Source: an alpha proteobacterium AAP38 (GTDB taxonomy: Bacteria > Pseudomonadota > Alphaproteobacteria > Azospirillales > Azospirillaceae). From it: DNA of 64,000 nt. The first letter of the stretch is position 1. Each line of letters starts with the position of its first letter. Both the position numbers and the translations under genes were made by a program. The DNA is taken from NCBI GenBank assembly GCA_001296005.1, contig LJHR01000007.1, forward strand, positions 1-64,000, written 5' to 3'. The notes beneath the pieces were generated by a model. It did not search any database, was not told the origin of the DNA, and saw only the letters and a list, made by a program, of their open reading frames with translations. Below, piece after piece: positions 54,367-63,533 of the stretch.

Positions 54367-55827
54367 TCAGCCTTCGATAATGGTCTTTATCCAAAGGCCG
54401 GGTCGTGGTTCCGTGCCCGGCGGGATGTTGTTCAGCACACGAAACCGTTCCTCGGCATAGTCCTTGATGGGCATGGCGGCCACGAAATCCGCCACCTTCT
54501 GGCCCGGCTTCACCTGCACCACCTTGATGCGGTATGGTTTCAGCCCCGCCTTCTCCGCCGCGGTCAGGCGGCGGAAGCCCTGGGCCGTGGACAGGAACCC
54601 GGCATCCAGGCGACCCGCCTGGTCCAGCCCCGCCGTGAACAGGAACCGGTAATAGCTGCCATTGGTGCCGGCGATGGCCACCAGCCGCGCAAAGAAGGGA
54701 CCATCCTTGCCGGACAGGCGCGTAATGGCGGTGGCGGCGGGCAGCCCGTCAATGGTCAGGGAGCGCAGATCCGACAGCGGGGCGCCCTTGGCCCAGACGC
54801 TGACAATATGGTCACCGGCGCTGAAGGCACCCTGGGCCGGCGCCTCGCTGAACACCATCTGCGCGCCGTCGGGGCCGATACCCACCACAGCCTTGTCGCT
54901 GTTCAGCAGGCGGAAGCCGTTCGGCACCTCAAACCGCAGTCCCAGGCCGGGATGGGCAAAGACGCGCCCCCGGACGAAGCCATGATCGGGGCTGTCGCCA
55001 TAGATCATGCCGTCGATGGCCTGCATATATTCATCCTGCCGGACCAGATAGCTGGCACCCGGCGTGACATTGGCCGCTGCCGCCGCCCGCTCGGCCCGGT
55101 CGCCCGTAGGCGGATGGGTCTGGAGATAGGAGAACTGGTCAGCCTTGCCCGCCTGCCCGGCCAGCAGAGCCTCCAGCTGTGCATGCCGGCCCATGGAGGA
55201 CAGGAACCCCGCCATTTCGCGCGGATCATAACCCGCCGCCGTCATATAGCGGATGCCCAGATTGTCGGCCTGCAGCTCCTGCCCGCGGGAGAAGCTGGCG
55301 AGCGCCGCCTGCGCGCCCTGCTGCGCCATCTGGCCCACCTGCTGCCCCAGGAAGATGCCGGCCAGCACCGCCCCGCCCTGGGCCAGCACGCCGCGTCCGT
55401 AGCGGTCGGCGGAATGACGGGCGGTAACATGGCCGATCTCGTGCCCGACCACGCCCGCCAGTTCCGCCTCGCTGTTGGCCAGCGCCATCAGGCCGCGGCT
55501 GACATAGACATAACCGCCGGGCAGGGCGAAGGCGTTGATGATGGGGCTGTCCAGCACCGTGAAAGTGTAGCGGGTGCCGGGAATTTCCGTCTTGGCCGCC
55601 AGCTGCTGTCCCAACCGGTCGACATAGGCCTGAACCTTGGCATCGGCGTATTTGCCGCCAAATTCCTTCAGCATCTCCGGATGCTGCTGCGCGCCAATGG
55701 CCGCTTCCTTTTCCGGCGGCATCAGGCCCGTCATCTGCCGGTCACCCGTGACGGGGTTGGTCGAACAGGCCGCCAGATAAAGCGGCAGCAGCAGGGGCAG
55801 AAGCAGTTTCGGGGCGCGGCGGGCCAT
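54367..55827 (-). CDS. M48-family metalloprotease lipoprotein
   Basis: 486 aa. The lipobox LAAC places the lipidated Cys at residue 21. The M48 active site is HEIGH (129-133), with the third zinc ligand Glu184 in SRGQELQAD. NAFALPGGYVYVSRGLM and SYLQTHPPTGDRAERA are typical of the BepA/LoiP/YfgC branch. A C-terminal extension of about 200 residues (from about 285) is common in alphaproteobacterial members and may dock partners or substrate. BepA-type enzymes degrade misassembled outer-membrane proteins in the periplasm. ATG 55827 starts the signal peptide; the in-frame ATG at 55896 is too far upstream. Confidence 0.93.
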   Translation of the reverse strand: MARRAPKLLLPLLLPLYLAACSTNPVTGDRQMTGLMPPEKEAAIGAQQHPEMLKEFGGKYADAKVQAYVDRLGQQLAAKTEIPGTRYTFTVLDSPIINAFALPGGYVYVSRGLMALANSEAELAGVVGHEIGHVTARHSADRYGRGVLAQGGAVLAGIFLGQQVGQMAQQGAQAALASFSRGQELQADNLGIRYMTAAGYDPREMAGFLSSMGRHAQLEALLAGQAGKADQFSYLQTHPPTGDRAERAAAAANVTPGASYLVRQDEYMQAIDGMIYGDSPDHGFVRGRVFAHPGLGLRFEVPNGFRLLNSDKAVVGIGPDGAQMVFSEAPAQGAFSAGDHIVSVWAKGAPLSDLRSLTIDGLPAATAITRLSGKDGPFFARLVAIAGTNGSYYRFLFTAGLDQAGRLDAGFLSTAQGFRRLTAAEKAGLKPYRIKVVQVKPGQKVADFVAAMPIKDYAEERFRVLNNIPPGTEPRPGLWIKTIIEG

Positions 55828-55914
55828 GGTTTTTCCTTCCCGGTCGGTCGGTTCAACAACCCTTATGCCAAAGGGCGGGCCGGCGTGGGAAGTCATCCGG
55901 TTGGCGAAACCGGC

Positions 55915-56364
55915 TCAGCCTTTCGCGCGGCTCAGCTCCAAAGTCATGAATTCCAGACGCCGTGCCACGTCGCGCAGCATGGGCAGGGCGATGCGGGGAA
56001 ACTCCTCCATCAGCCGGAAAAAGGCGTCGCGCCCGATGCGCAGGGTGGCGACATCGCCGACAGCAAAGGCCGTGGCCATGCGTGGCCGGTCGCACAGGAT
56101 CGACACCTCACCGATGATGCCGCTACTGGTGAAGGTACCCAGGTCGATAGGGCCGGATTGGGTGTCGATCACCATATCCACCCTGCCCTCCAGGATGACA
56201 TAGGCGGCGTCCGACGCCTCGTCCTGGCGGAACAGGGCGTCGCCGTCACGAAAGCAGGCGGGTTCGCTGGTGAAGGCCAGCAGCTTCAGCTGTGCCGTCT
56301 CCACATCCTTGAACAGGGGCAGGCGCCGAAGCGCCTCGACCTGCGCGGTCAGGCTGGCGATCAA
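55915..56364 (-). CDS. Cyclic nucleotide-binding domain protein
   Basis: 149 aa, consisting almost only of a CNB domain (about residues 12-130). The phosphate-binding cassette GEVSILCDRPRMATA (85-99) has Glu86 and Arg95 with PKA/HCN-type spacing, so cNMP binding is likely. No DNA-binding HTH follows, so it is not a CRP-like activator. The start is TTG, supported by GGGAGGG just upstream. It lies 87 bp before the M48 gene, in line with the adenylate cyclase gene. Confidence 0.9.
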   Translation of the reverse strand: MIASLTAQVEALRRLPLFKDVETAQLKLLAFTSEPACFRDGDALFRQDEASDAAYVILEGRVDMVIDTQSGPIDLGTFTSSGIIGEVSILCDRPRMATAFAVGDVATLRIGRDAFFRLMEEFPRIALPMLRDVARRLEFMTLELSRAKG

Positions 56365-56455
56365 TCTTCCCTCCCTGTAGCGCCGGTTTATGATGGGGCG
56401 CCTTGTTATATAAGTGGTGCCGCAACCGCCCCCCTCTGTCCAGCCCTACCCCGCT

Positions 56456-56914
56456 ATGACCCTTGTCCAATATCCGCAACCGATCCTGTTCCGGGCGCAG
56501 CCGATGCGACCGGGCGACATGTCCGCACGGCTGGACCAGGCGGAAATGCTGACAAGGGAAGGGGCAGTGATGCTGGCCTGGGGTGGCCTGCCCCTCACCA
56601 TAACGCCGCCGCCCGGCGTGACACTGACGCCGCTGCCCGGCGCGCAGGAAAGCGCGGAGGTGCCGGGCCTGATGCTGGATGCCGACGGCCATGTGGCCAA
56701 CCAATCGTGGAAGAAACGGCGGGCGGCAGCCCTGCTGGCCCTGTTCGCCGGCATGCGGCCCCGCCTGATCGTGCTGGATGGCGCGCCCAGCCTGTTCCGT
56801 TTCGAACTGCGCCCCCTGCTGGAAATGGCCCGCCGCCGCGATCCGGCGCCGGCGGTCAGGGTCTGGCCGGAGGGTGCGGTGATCGGGCTGGAACTGGCGG
56901 GTTTGGTGGGTTAG
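56456..56914 (+). CDS. Stand-alone fragment of a COG4671-type MurG-like glycosyltransferase
   Basis: 152 aa. The stretch GGLPLTITPPPGVTLTPLPG and the later LMLDADGHVANQSWKKRRAA, LIVLDGAP and FRFELRPLLEMA match the N-terminal Rossmann half of predicted MurG-like glycosyltransferases (COG4671, usually about 380-400 aa). The Gly-rich first loop is degraded and the whole nucleotide-sugar-binding C-terminal half is missing; a stop codon and a hairpin follow at once. It is either a relic or a small protein with a new role. No clear ribosome binding site precedes ATG 56456. Confidence 0.65.
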   Translation: MTLVQYPQPILFRAQPMRPGDMSARLDQAEMLTREGAVMLAWGGLPLTITPPPGVTLTPLPGAQESAEVPGLMLDADGHVANQSWKKRRAAALLALFAGMRPRLIVLDGAPSLFRFELRPLLEMARRRDPAPAVRVWPEGAVIGLELAGLVG

Positions 56915-56948
56915 GCACAGTCGAGATTCATGTCAGCTTCAGAAAATC

Positions 56949-56976
56949 CGCCTCCCCGGCGAAGGCCGGGGAGGCG
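56949..56976 (-). terminator. Terminator of the response regulator gene
   Basis: A 12-bp perfect stem CGCCTCCCCGGC / GCCGGGGAGGCG with a 4-nt loop. On the minus strand it is followed by GATTTTC. It may also end the glycosyltransferase fragment on the plus strand, though no T-run exists there. Confidence 0.8.
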
Positions 56977-57032
56977 ACTTATCAACGTCAGCAAATACTC
57001 TGGTTGTCCCCTTGGATCAGATCACCAGCCGC

Positions 57033-57752
57033 CTAGACCGCCCCCTCAGGATGGAACATATATCCCGTCCCCCGGATGGTGCGGATATAGCCGGGATGGT
57101 TGGGATTGACCTCGATCTTCTTGCGCAGGCGGGTGATACGCACATCAATGGCGCGGTCGAACGGTTCTGCCTTGCGCGTATGGGCCAGTTGCAGCAGCTC
57201 ATCACGGCTCAGTACCTGATTGGGCCGCTGCACCATGACCGACAGAAGATCGAACTCCATGGCCGTCAGGTCCACGACCCGGCCATCGGGTTCATGCACC
57301 AGCACCCTGTCATCCCGTTTCAGCAACCAGGGGCCGAACCGGATATGCAGGTCACCGGCGGGCAGCGGTGGAACCGCCCGGACCGTGCGGCGCAGGACGG
57401 CCTTCACCCGTGACAGCAATTCACCCAGGTCGAACGGCTTGCAGACATAATCATCGGCACCCAGATCCAGCCCGGCGCTGCGGTCCCGCGGGCTGGTGGC
57501 GCCCGTCACGATGATGATGGGCGGGCAATCAGCGCCGCGTTCACGCAGCCATTGCATGATCGTATAGCCATGATCATCCGGCAGCCCGATATCCAGGATC
57601 ACCAGATCGGGCGTGCCTGCCGCCATCTGCGCACGGAAACTGGCCCCGTCGGGGGCCGCGAGGATGGTGAAGCCCTGACCGGACAGGAACTCGGTCAGCA
57701 TGCCCCGTAAATCGCTGTCATCCTCGACAATGGCGATCGTCTGCGCGCCCAT
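57033..57752 (-). CDS. OmpR/PhoB-family response regulator
   Basis: 239 aa. The receiver domain has the acidic pair Asp11-Asp12, phosphoacceptor Asp54 (VILDIGLP), Thr83 and Lys105 (DYVCKPFDLG). The winged-helix DNA-binding domain (about 140-235) contains LTAMEFDLLSVMVQRPNQVLS and the recognition helix region AIDVRITRLRKKIE. No histidine kinase is adjacent. ATG 57752 begins the receiver; an extension to 57887 has no similarity. Confidence 0.94.
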   Translation of the reverse strand: MGAQTIAIVEDDSDLRGMLTEFLSGQGFTILAAPDGASFRAQMAAGTPDLVILDIGLPDDHGYTIMQWLRERGADCPPIIIVTGATSPRDRSAGLDLGADDYVCKPFDLGELLSRVKAVLRRTVRAVPPLPAGDLHIRFGPWLLKRDDRVLVHEPDGRVVDLTAMEFDLLSVMVQRPNQVLSRDELLQLAHTRKAEPFDRAIDVRITRLRKKIEVNPNHPGYIRTIRGTGYMFHPEGAV

Positions 57753-57854
57753 GGACGTACCGATAAAAATGGTTAACGGGATGCAGTAAGGGCAAAATCC
57801 CGTTGCCGTCAACGAGTATACGATTCCAGCCTGCTTACCGACGCCAGAAAGCAG

Positions 57855-57883
57855 AACGGCCCGCCTTTCAGGGACGGGCCGTT
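57855..57883 (-). terminator. Hairpin after the carboxypeptidase gene
   Basis: AACGGCCCG / CGGGCCGTT with an 11-nt loop, 28 bp past the stop codon. The T-run is weak (CTGCTTTC). Confidence 0.55.
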
Positions 57884-57910
57884 GCAATCATCGGGGTCTG
57901 CCGGACGGAA

Positions 57911-59155
57911 TTAGGCCGGCGGCAGGGTCAGGCACTTCTGCCCGGCCTTCGACAGTTGCGCGCAGGCGCGGCGCGCCGTCTTCTCATCCAGGCCGGTCAG
58001 GCGGGCGCGGTACAGGGTGCCCTTGGCCGTGGACACTTCCATCAGGTGCGGCGTGGCGCTGTCCAGAAGGGTGCCTGCCTTCTGCGTGGCCTGGTTCACG
58101 GCCCGCTGGCTCTGCATCTTGTCATTATAGGCGCCGACCTGGATGGCCCAGCCGCCATTGGCCCGCGATGCCGGCACGCTGGCAACCGCCGGAGCGGCAT
58201 TGGCGGTGCCGACAATGCTGTCGGACACGGCGGCCACCACAGCCTCAGGCGCCGTCGGCTTCGCGCGGGTCTTGCCCTTGGTGGGCTTGGACTGGTTGCT
58301 GGCCACCAGCATGGGCGCGCCGCGCTTGCCGGTGAAGGCATCGTCCAGAAGGTCGGCCATATGGTTGTCGCGCCAGGTACCGGTCTGGCCGCCGAACACC
58401 ACACCAATCAGGCGCCGGCCATTGCGCTCTGCCGAAGCAGCGAGGTTGAAGCCGGACGCCCGGATATAACCGGTCTTCAGCCCATCCATGCCGTCATACC
58501 GGCTCATCAGCCGGTTATGGTTGCGATGGACAGCACCCTTATAGGTGAAGGAAGACGCGGAGAAGTACGGGTAGTACTTGGCGTGATCATAGATCAGGCT
58601 CTGCGCCAGCCGCGCGAAATCACGGGCCGTGGACAGCTGACCGGCATTGGGCAGGCCAGAGGCGTTGCGGAAGGTGGTGCGGGTCATGCCCAGCTGGCGC
58701 GCGCGGTCGGTCATCATGCGGGCGAAATTCGCCTCGCTGCCGCCCAGCGCCTCCGCCAGGACCACGGCGCAATCATTGGCCGACTTGGTCACCAGCGCCT
58801 GGATGCACTGTTCGGTGGTCACGCTGTCGCCCGGCTGCAGACCCAGCTTGCTGGGTTCCATGTTGGAGGCATGGCGGGAAACTGCCAACGGCTGGTTCAG
58901 GCGCATCTTGCCGGCATCCAACGCATCAAAGACCAGATGCAGGGTCATCATCTTGGTCATGGAGGCCGGGAAATTACGGGTATCGGCGCTGGCTTCATGC
59001 AGCACCTCCCCCGTCTTGGCGTCAATGACGATGGAGGCATATTTAGCGAGTGCCGCGACGGGGGTGGTAATACTGACCAGGGCCGCAAGGGCGACGGCGG
59101 TCACCATTCTGCGGGAACGGTCTGTAGAGCGCCGCCATACCGTCGTGAATCCCAT
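57911..59155 (-). CDS. D-alanyl-D-alanine carboxypeptidase (S11) with C-terminal SPOR domain
   Basis: 414 aa. Signal sequence about residues 1-38. The penicillin-binding motifs are SMTK (65-68, Ser65 nucleophile), SAN (125-127) and KTG (227-229). A Lys/Ala-rich linker (about 288-332) leads to a SPOR domain (335-414; GGWAIQVGAYNDK), which binds denuded septal glycan. Most S11 enzymes end in an amphipathic membrane-anchor helix; the SPOR replacement is a common alphaproteobacterial form and suggests action at the division site. AGGGGG precedes ATG 59155. Confidence 0.94.
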   Translation of the reverse strand: MGFTTVWRRSTDRSRRMVTAVALAALVSITTPVAALAKYASIVIDAKTGEVLHEASADTRNFPASMTKMMTLHLVFDALDAGKMRLNQPLAVSRHASNMEPSKLGLQPGDSVTTEQCIQALVTKSANDCAVVLAEALGGSEANFARMMTDRARQLGMTRTTFRNASGLPNAGQLSTARDFARLAQSLIYDHAKYYPYFSASSFTYKGAVHRNHNRLMSRYDGMDGLKTGYIRASGFNLAASAERNGRRLIGVVFGGQTGTWRDNHMADLLDDAFTGKRGAPMLVASNQSKPTKGKTRAKPTAPEAVVAAVSDSIVGTANAAPAVASVPASRANGGWAIQVGAYNDKMQSQRAVNQATQKAGTLLDSATPHLMEVSTAKGTLYRARLTGLDEKTARRACAQLSKAGQKCLTLPPA

Positions 59156-59318
59156 GCCCAGTCCCCCTGCACACCGTCTGATGTCTCGCTTTCCGGCAAA
59201 GCTAAAGGCGATGATTATCAATGTCTAGCGGGAAGTCGTTAAGAAACGCCTTCACATCCGCCAAATTACGGCTTCATTTCAAGGACCTGCCCATAGGGCA
59301 TACCCGCTTAGGATTGCT

Positions 59319-59927
59319 TCAGGCCTTGGCACTGGGGCGGTCGGCAATGCTGGCCAGCCAGCGCTGGATATTGGGCATCGCCTCAAGCGTGATCGCGCAA
59401 AGGCGTGGAAAGAAGGTCAGGGTGGTGTAGGCGGTGATGTCGGCGATGGTGAAACGGTCACCCGCGATGAATTCCGTCTGCCCCAGATCCTTGTCCAGCC
59501 GCGCCAGACGCTTCTCCGCCTGTGGCTTCTGCGCCTCGGCATAGGCGGGCACCTGACATTCCAGAGCGGCCATCTTGGGATGGGTGTGGCGGAACACGCT
59601 GGCCAGGGGCAGCAGCAGTTCGAATTCCATCCGCCGCTGCCACATCTCAATCAGGGCGCGTTCCTTGGCATCCCGTCCCATCAGGTTGGGTTCGGGATAG
59701 AGTTCCTCCAGATACCGGCAGATGGCGACGCTTTCGGAAATGACGGTGCCATCCTCCAGTTCCAGGGCCGGAACCCGGCCGCTAGGCACCCGCGCGCGGT
59801 AATCGGGCGACAGATGTTCCCCCTTGCCGATGGTCACCAGCCGGCGTGGAATATCCACCCCCTTTTCCGCCAGGAACATGCGCACGCGGCGTGGCGTTGG
59901 GGCGATCGCGTCATCATAGAGCAGCAT
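59319..59927 (-). CDS. Glutathione S-transferase family protein
   Basis: 202 aa. N-terminal thioredoxin-like fold LLYDDAIAPTPRRVRMFL, then RVPALELEDGTVISESVAICRYL (glutathione-binding Glu-Ser). The helical C-terminal domain contains FIAGDRFTIADITAYTTL. GGAGGATGCC leads into the ATG. It is a third GST in the window, unrelated in position to the pair near 33 kb. The substrate is unknown. Confidence 0.9.
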   Translation of the reverse strand: MLLYDDAIAPTPRRVRMFLAEKGVDIPRRLVTIGKGEHLSPDYRARVPSGRVPALELEDGTVISESVAICRYLEELYPEPNLMGRDAKERALIEMWQRRMEFELLLPLASVFRHTHPKMAALECQVPAYAEAQKPQAEKRLARLDKDLGQTEFIAGDRFTIADITAYTTLTFFPRLCAITLEAMPNIQRWLASIADRPSAKA

Positions 59928-60136
59928 GGCATCCTCCCGTTGTTATGACTTCAGCTCACAATGCAGGGTTCAAAGCCGGCAATCCATGGCGTCAATGTGG
60001 CAAGTGCTTCGGAATCCGGCGAAAGCGGGGTGATTTCGTGACTTCCGCATCAAGGCGGGAACCAAGGCTTTTCCTCGTTGTTTTTCCCTCGAAGCCGCCC
60101 GGGATGGGACGGCACGACATGCAACGGAGGGACATT

Positions 60137-60682
60137 ATGTCGAAGATCAAATTCGTTCTGGCTACCACCGCCGCCATCATCGCCTTCCCGGTTCTGGCCC
60201 ATGCCGCCAAGACTGACAAGGGTTTGGAGAACCTGTCCGGTGTGGGACAGGAAGCGGTCGCCATGTATGACAAGCTGCAGGGCTCCAAGGCCCTGGCCAT
60301 CGCCGATGATGGCGCCGTCGGCTATGCGTCGGGCGTTGACAGCGGTGAGGCCCGAATCGCCGCCCTGGCCCGTTGCGCCGAGGTGACGCGTGAGACCTGC
60401 CGCGTGATCTCCGTCGATGGTCAGGCCGTGACCGGCGGCAGCACGCTGGGCGAACTGGCCCGCAACCACACCGACGCCGCCGACCTGCGCGGCGAGGTCG
60501 TGGCCGACTATGAAAAGGCCGCCGGCGCCAAGGCCCTGGCCATGTCGGATGACGGTGCCTTCGGCTGGGTGGTCCGCGATAGCGAGGAACAGGCCCGTGC
60601 CGACGCCCTGATCCAGTGCGAGGCGAGCGGCACCAACTGTTCCATCCAGGCGTCTTCTGCCGGCGCCACCGCGGTGCAGTAA
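60137..60682 (+). CDS. Periplasmic protein with tandem DUF4189-like repeats
   Basis: 181 aa with a signal peptide (about residues 1-24, AHA-AK). Two similar segments of about 55 aa follow. Each has an ALA(I/M)xDDGAxG motif, a central Ala-rich helix, then two Cys (LARCAEVTRETCRVI and LIQCEASGTNCSIQ) that could form a disulfide. This fits the DUF4189 pattern. GGAGGG precedes ATG 60137. It is monocistronic with a strong terminator. Function unknown. Confidence 0.8.
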   Translation: MSKIKFVLATTAAIIAFPVLAHAAKTDKGLENLSGVGQEAVAMYDKLQGSKALAIADDGAVGYASGVDSGEARIAALARCAEVTRETCRVISVDGQAVTGGSTLGELARNHTDAADLRGEVVADYEKAAGAKALAMSDDGAFGWVVRDSEEQARADALIQCEASGTNCSIQASSAGATAVQ

Positions 60683-60707
60683 ACCGGTCCAGTGATGGAC
60701 AAATCGT

Positions 60708-60747
60708 GGCCGGGCGGGGATCACCCCGCCCGGCCCTGTTTATTTTT
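60708..60747 (+). terminator. Rho-independent terminator of the DUF4189-like gene
   Basis: A 12-bp perfect stem GGCCGGGCGGGG / CCCCGCCCGGCC with an ATCA loop, followed by CTGTTTATTTTT. Confidence 0.92.
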
Positions 60748-60823
60748 GGCGTCCCGCGCGCTAAGCCTTTCTCAGCAAACGGGGCGGCAAGCCCCGGCCA
60801 GAGATAAGCAAAGGGGACAAGCC

Positions 60824-61816
60824 ATGCGGCGCATCGGTGTGATCGGGGCCGGGGCCTGGGGAACGGCGCTGGCCATGGCGGCGGCCCGCGCCGGGGCCGA
60901 GGTGGTGCTGCAAGCGCGTGAAACCGACGTGGTCGAAAGCGTGAATGCGCGGCATGAGAACAGCCTGTTCCTGCCCGGCATCCCGCTTGACCCCGCCATC
61001 CGCGCCACCGCGTCCATGAGTGAGGCGGCGGATGCCGATGCCCTGCTGCTGGTCACCCCAGCACAGCATCTGCGCACCGCCTGCCGGGCGTTGAAGCCCG
61101 ACCTGAAGCCGGGCGTGCCCGTCATTATCTGCGCCAAGGGGATCGAGATCGAGACCGGCAGCCTGATGAGCGAAGCGGCGGAGGCCGAACTGGGCAGCCA
61201 GCCCGTGGCCGTTCTATCCGGCCCCACCTTTGCGGCAGAGGTGGCCAAGGGCCTACCCACCGCTGTGACGCTGGCCATCCGGGACGAGGCGCTGGGCCGC
61301 CGCCTGCTGGCGGCCCTGGGCGGGCGCACCTTCCGCCCCTATCTGTCGGATGATTTGGTGGGGGCGCAGGTAGGCGGGGCCGTGAAGAATGTGCTGGCCA
61401 TCGCCTGCGGCGTGGTCCATGGCCGCAACCTGGGCGACAATGCGCGCGCCGCCCTGATCACGCGCGGTCTGGCAGAAATTGCCCGGCTCGGCGCGCGACT
61501 GGGCGCACGGGCCGAAACCCTGATGGGCCTGTCGGGCCTGGGCGACCTGACCCTGACCTGTTCGTCCCTGCAATCCCGCAACATGTCCCTGGGCGCGGCC
61601 CTGGGTCAGGGGCGCAGCCTGGAGGAGGTGCTGGGCGAGCGGCGTTCGGTGGCCGAAGGCGTCTATACCGCCTGCGCCGTCACGAAACTGGCGGCGGCCA
61701 AGGGCGTGGACATGCCGCTCTGTCAGGCCGTGGACGCCCTGCTGAACCATGGCGCCGACCTGGACGCCATCATCGACGCCCTGATGACGCGGCCATTCAA
61801 GACGGAAACGGTGTAG
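60824..61816 (+). CDS. gpsA: Glycerol-3-phosphate dehydrogenase [NAD(P)+]
   Basis: 330 aa cytosolic enzyme that reduces dihydroxyacetone phosphate to sn-glycerol-3-phosphate for phospholipid synthesis. The Rossmann motif GAGAWGT is at residues 8-14. AKGIE, LSGPTFAAEVAKG and the catalytic-Lys stretch VGGAVKNVLAIACG are intact, with GLSGLGDLTLTC in the C-terminal domain. AGGGGA precedes ATG 60824; the in-frame extension to 60692 covers the terminator and is not coding. In alphaproteobacteria gpsA often follows tsaD, but not here. Confidence 0.96.
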   Translation: MRRIGVIGAGAWGTALAMAAARAGAEVVLQARETDVVESVNARHENSLFLPGIPLDPAIRATASMSEAADADALLLVTPAQHLRTACRALKPDLKPGVPVIICAKGIEIETGSLMSEAAEAELGSQPVAVLSGPTFAAEVAKGLPTAVTLAIRDEALGRRLLAALGGRTFRPYLSDDLVGAQVGGAVKNVLAIACGVVHGRNLGDNARAALITRGLAEIARLGARLGARAETLMGLSGLGDLTLTCSSLQSRNMSLGAALGQGRSLEEVLGERRSVAEGVYTACAVTKLAAAKGVDMPLCQAVDALLNHGADLDAIIDALMTRPFKTETV

Positions 61817-61870
61817 GGGTAACGGGGCGGAGCGGAGCGGCCCGACCGGACCGCCCCACACTGCTACGGT

Positions 61871-63454
61871 TTAGTGCCGGAAATGGCGCATGCCGGTGAA
61901 GACCATGGCCAGCCCACGCTCGTCGGCGGCGGCTATCACCTCTGCGTCGCGCATGGACCCGCCCGGCTGGATCACCGCCGTCACGCCGGCATCCGCCGCA
62001 GCCAGCAGGCCATCGGCAAACGGGAAGAAGGCGTCCGACGCCACGACCGAACCCTTGGTACCCGCCTCTTCCAGACCGGCGGCCTTAGCGGCGTCGGCGG
62101 ATTTCCAGGCGGCGATGCGGCTGCTGTCCACGCGGCTCATCTGCCCGGCACCGATACCCACCGTGGCCCCGGCCTTGGCATAGACGATGGCGTTCGACTT
62201 CACATGCTTGCCCACGCGGAAGGCGAACAGCAGGTCGGCCAGTTCGGCCTCCGTCGGGGCGCGCTTGGTGACGACCTTGAGATCGGCCTGGGCAATGCGG
62301 CCATTGTCGCGGGTCTGCACCAGATAGCCGCCGGAGACACTCTTCACGAACAGGCCGGGTTCCGCCGGGTTGGGCATGGAACCGGTCAGCAGCACGCGCA
62401 GGTTCTTCTTTGTGGCCAGGAAGGCCTTCGCCGCCTCGTCCGCGTCGGGCGCGATCACCACTTCGGCGAACAGCTTGGCAATCTGCTCGGCGGTGGCCGC
62501 ATCCAGGGTGCGGTTCATGGCGATGATGCCGCCAAAGGCCGACACGGGATCACAGGCCAGGGCGCGCGTGTAGGCGTCCAGCAGAGTATCGCCCTCGGCC
62601 ACGCCACAGGGATTGGCATGCTTGATGATGGCGATGGCCGGGCGGTCAAACTCCGACACCAGCTCAAACGCTGCATCCGTGTCGTTCAGGTTGTTGTAGG
62701 ACAGTTCCTTACCCTGCAGCTGCGTCGCGGTGGCGATGCCGGGGCGCTTGTCGCCGGTCGTGTAGAAGGCCGCCGACTGGTGCGGGTTCTCGCCATAGCG
62801 CAGGGTCTGACGCAGCTCCCCGCCGAAGGTCAGGCGCTGGGGATATTCCTGGCCCAGTTGACCCGCGAACCAGCGGGAAATGGCGGCATCATAGGAACCG
62901 GTGCGGGCATAGGCCTTCGCCGCCAGGGTGCGGCGGAAGGACAGGGTCGTCTGGCCGTCGTTGGCTTCCAACTGGCTCAACAGCTCGGCATAGTCCGACG
63001 CATCGGTGACCACGGCCACGAAATCATGGTTCTTAGCGGCACCGCGGATCAGGGACGGGCCACCAATATCGATATTTTCGATGCAGGTCTCAAAATCCGC
63101 ACCCTTGGCCACCGTCGCCTCGAACGGGTACAGGTTCACCACCACCAGATCGATGCCGGGGATGTCGTGGGCCGACATGGCGTCGGTATGGGTGGGGAAG
63201 TCACGGCGGGCCAGGATGCCGCCATGGATCTTGGGGTGCAGGGTCTTGACGCGGCCATCCATCATTTCCGGAAAACCGGTATGGTCCGACACCTCCGTCA
63301 CGGCGATCCCGGCATCGGCCAACGCCTTGGCAGAACCACCGGTCGACAGGATATGAACGCCGCGCGCGGCCAGGGCCTTGCCCAGATCGATCAGGCCCGT
63401 CTTGTCAGAGACGGAGATGATGGCGCGGCGGATAGGGACGAGATCGATGCTCAT
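61871..63454 (-). CDS. purH: Bifunctional AICAR transformylase/IMP cyclohydrolase
   Basis: 527 aa, full length. The N-terminal MGS-like IMP cyclohydrolase domain (about 1-200) contains [18 protein letters not shown] and [19 protein letters not shown]. The C-terminal AICAR transformylase domain contains LRYGENPHQ, the catalytic IKHANPCG and SNAIVYAK. It performs the last two steps of IMP synthesis. ATG 63454 starts the conserved sequence; the extension to 63538 is not similar. It lies 182 bp downstream of a heparinase II/III-family gene, the common alphaproteobacterial order, although here a hairpin cluster separates them. Confidence 0.96.
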   Translation of the reverse strand: MSIDLVPIRRAIISVSDKTGLIDLGKALAARGVHILSTGGSAKALADAGIAVTEVSDHTGFPEMMDGRVKTLHPKIHGGILARRDFPTHTDAMSAHDIPGIDLVVVNLYPFEATVAKGADFETCIENIDIGGPSLIRGAAKNHDFVAVVTDASDYAELLSQLEANDGQTTLSFRRTLAAKAYARTGSYDAAISRWFAGQLGQEYPQRLTFGGELRQTLRYGENPHQSAAFYTTGDKRPGIATATQLQGKELSYNNLNDTDAAFELVSEFDRPAIAIIKHANPCGVAEGDTLLDAYTRALACDPVSAFGGIIAMNRTLDAATAEQIAKLFAEVVIAPDADEAAKAFLATKKNLRVLLTGSMPNPAEPGLFVKSVSGGYLVQTRDNGRIAQADLKVVTKRAPTEAELADLLFAFRVGKHVKSNAIVYAKAGATVGIGAGQMSRVDSSRIAAWKSADAAKAAGLEEAGTKGSVVASDAFFPFADGLLAAADAGVTAVIQPGGSMRDAEVIAAADERGLAMVFTGMRHFRH

Positions 63455-63533
63455 GGGTCGTGATCCTGGCGGATGGTACATGGAACAAACGGAACCGGGC
63501 CGATCCATCTGGACCGGCCCGGGGATGACTGAT

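Noticed and set aside
52741-57036. A 1431-codon open frame on the plus strand
   Set aside because: It runs antisense through the adenylate cyclase, M48 and CNB genes, has a His/Gln/Arg-biased composition and no domain similarity. It is a GC-rich shadow frame.
61824-61857. GGGGCGG / CCGCCCC stem between gpsA and purH
   Set aside because: Only 7 bp with a 20-nt loop and no T-run on either strand; too weak to call a terminator.
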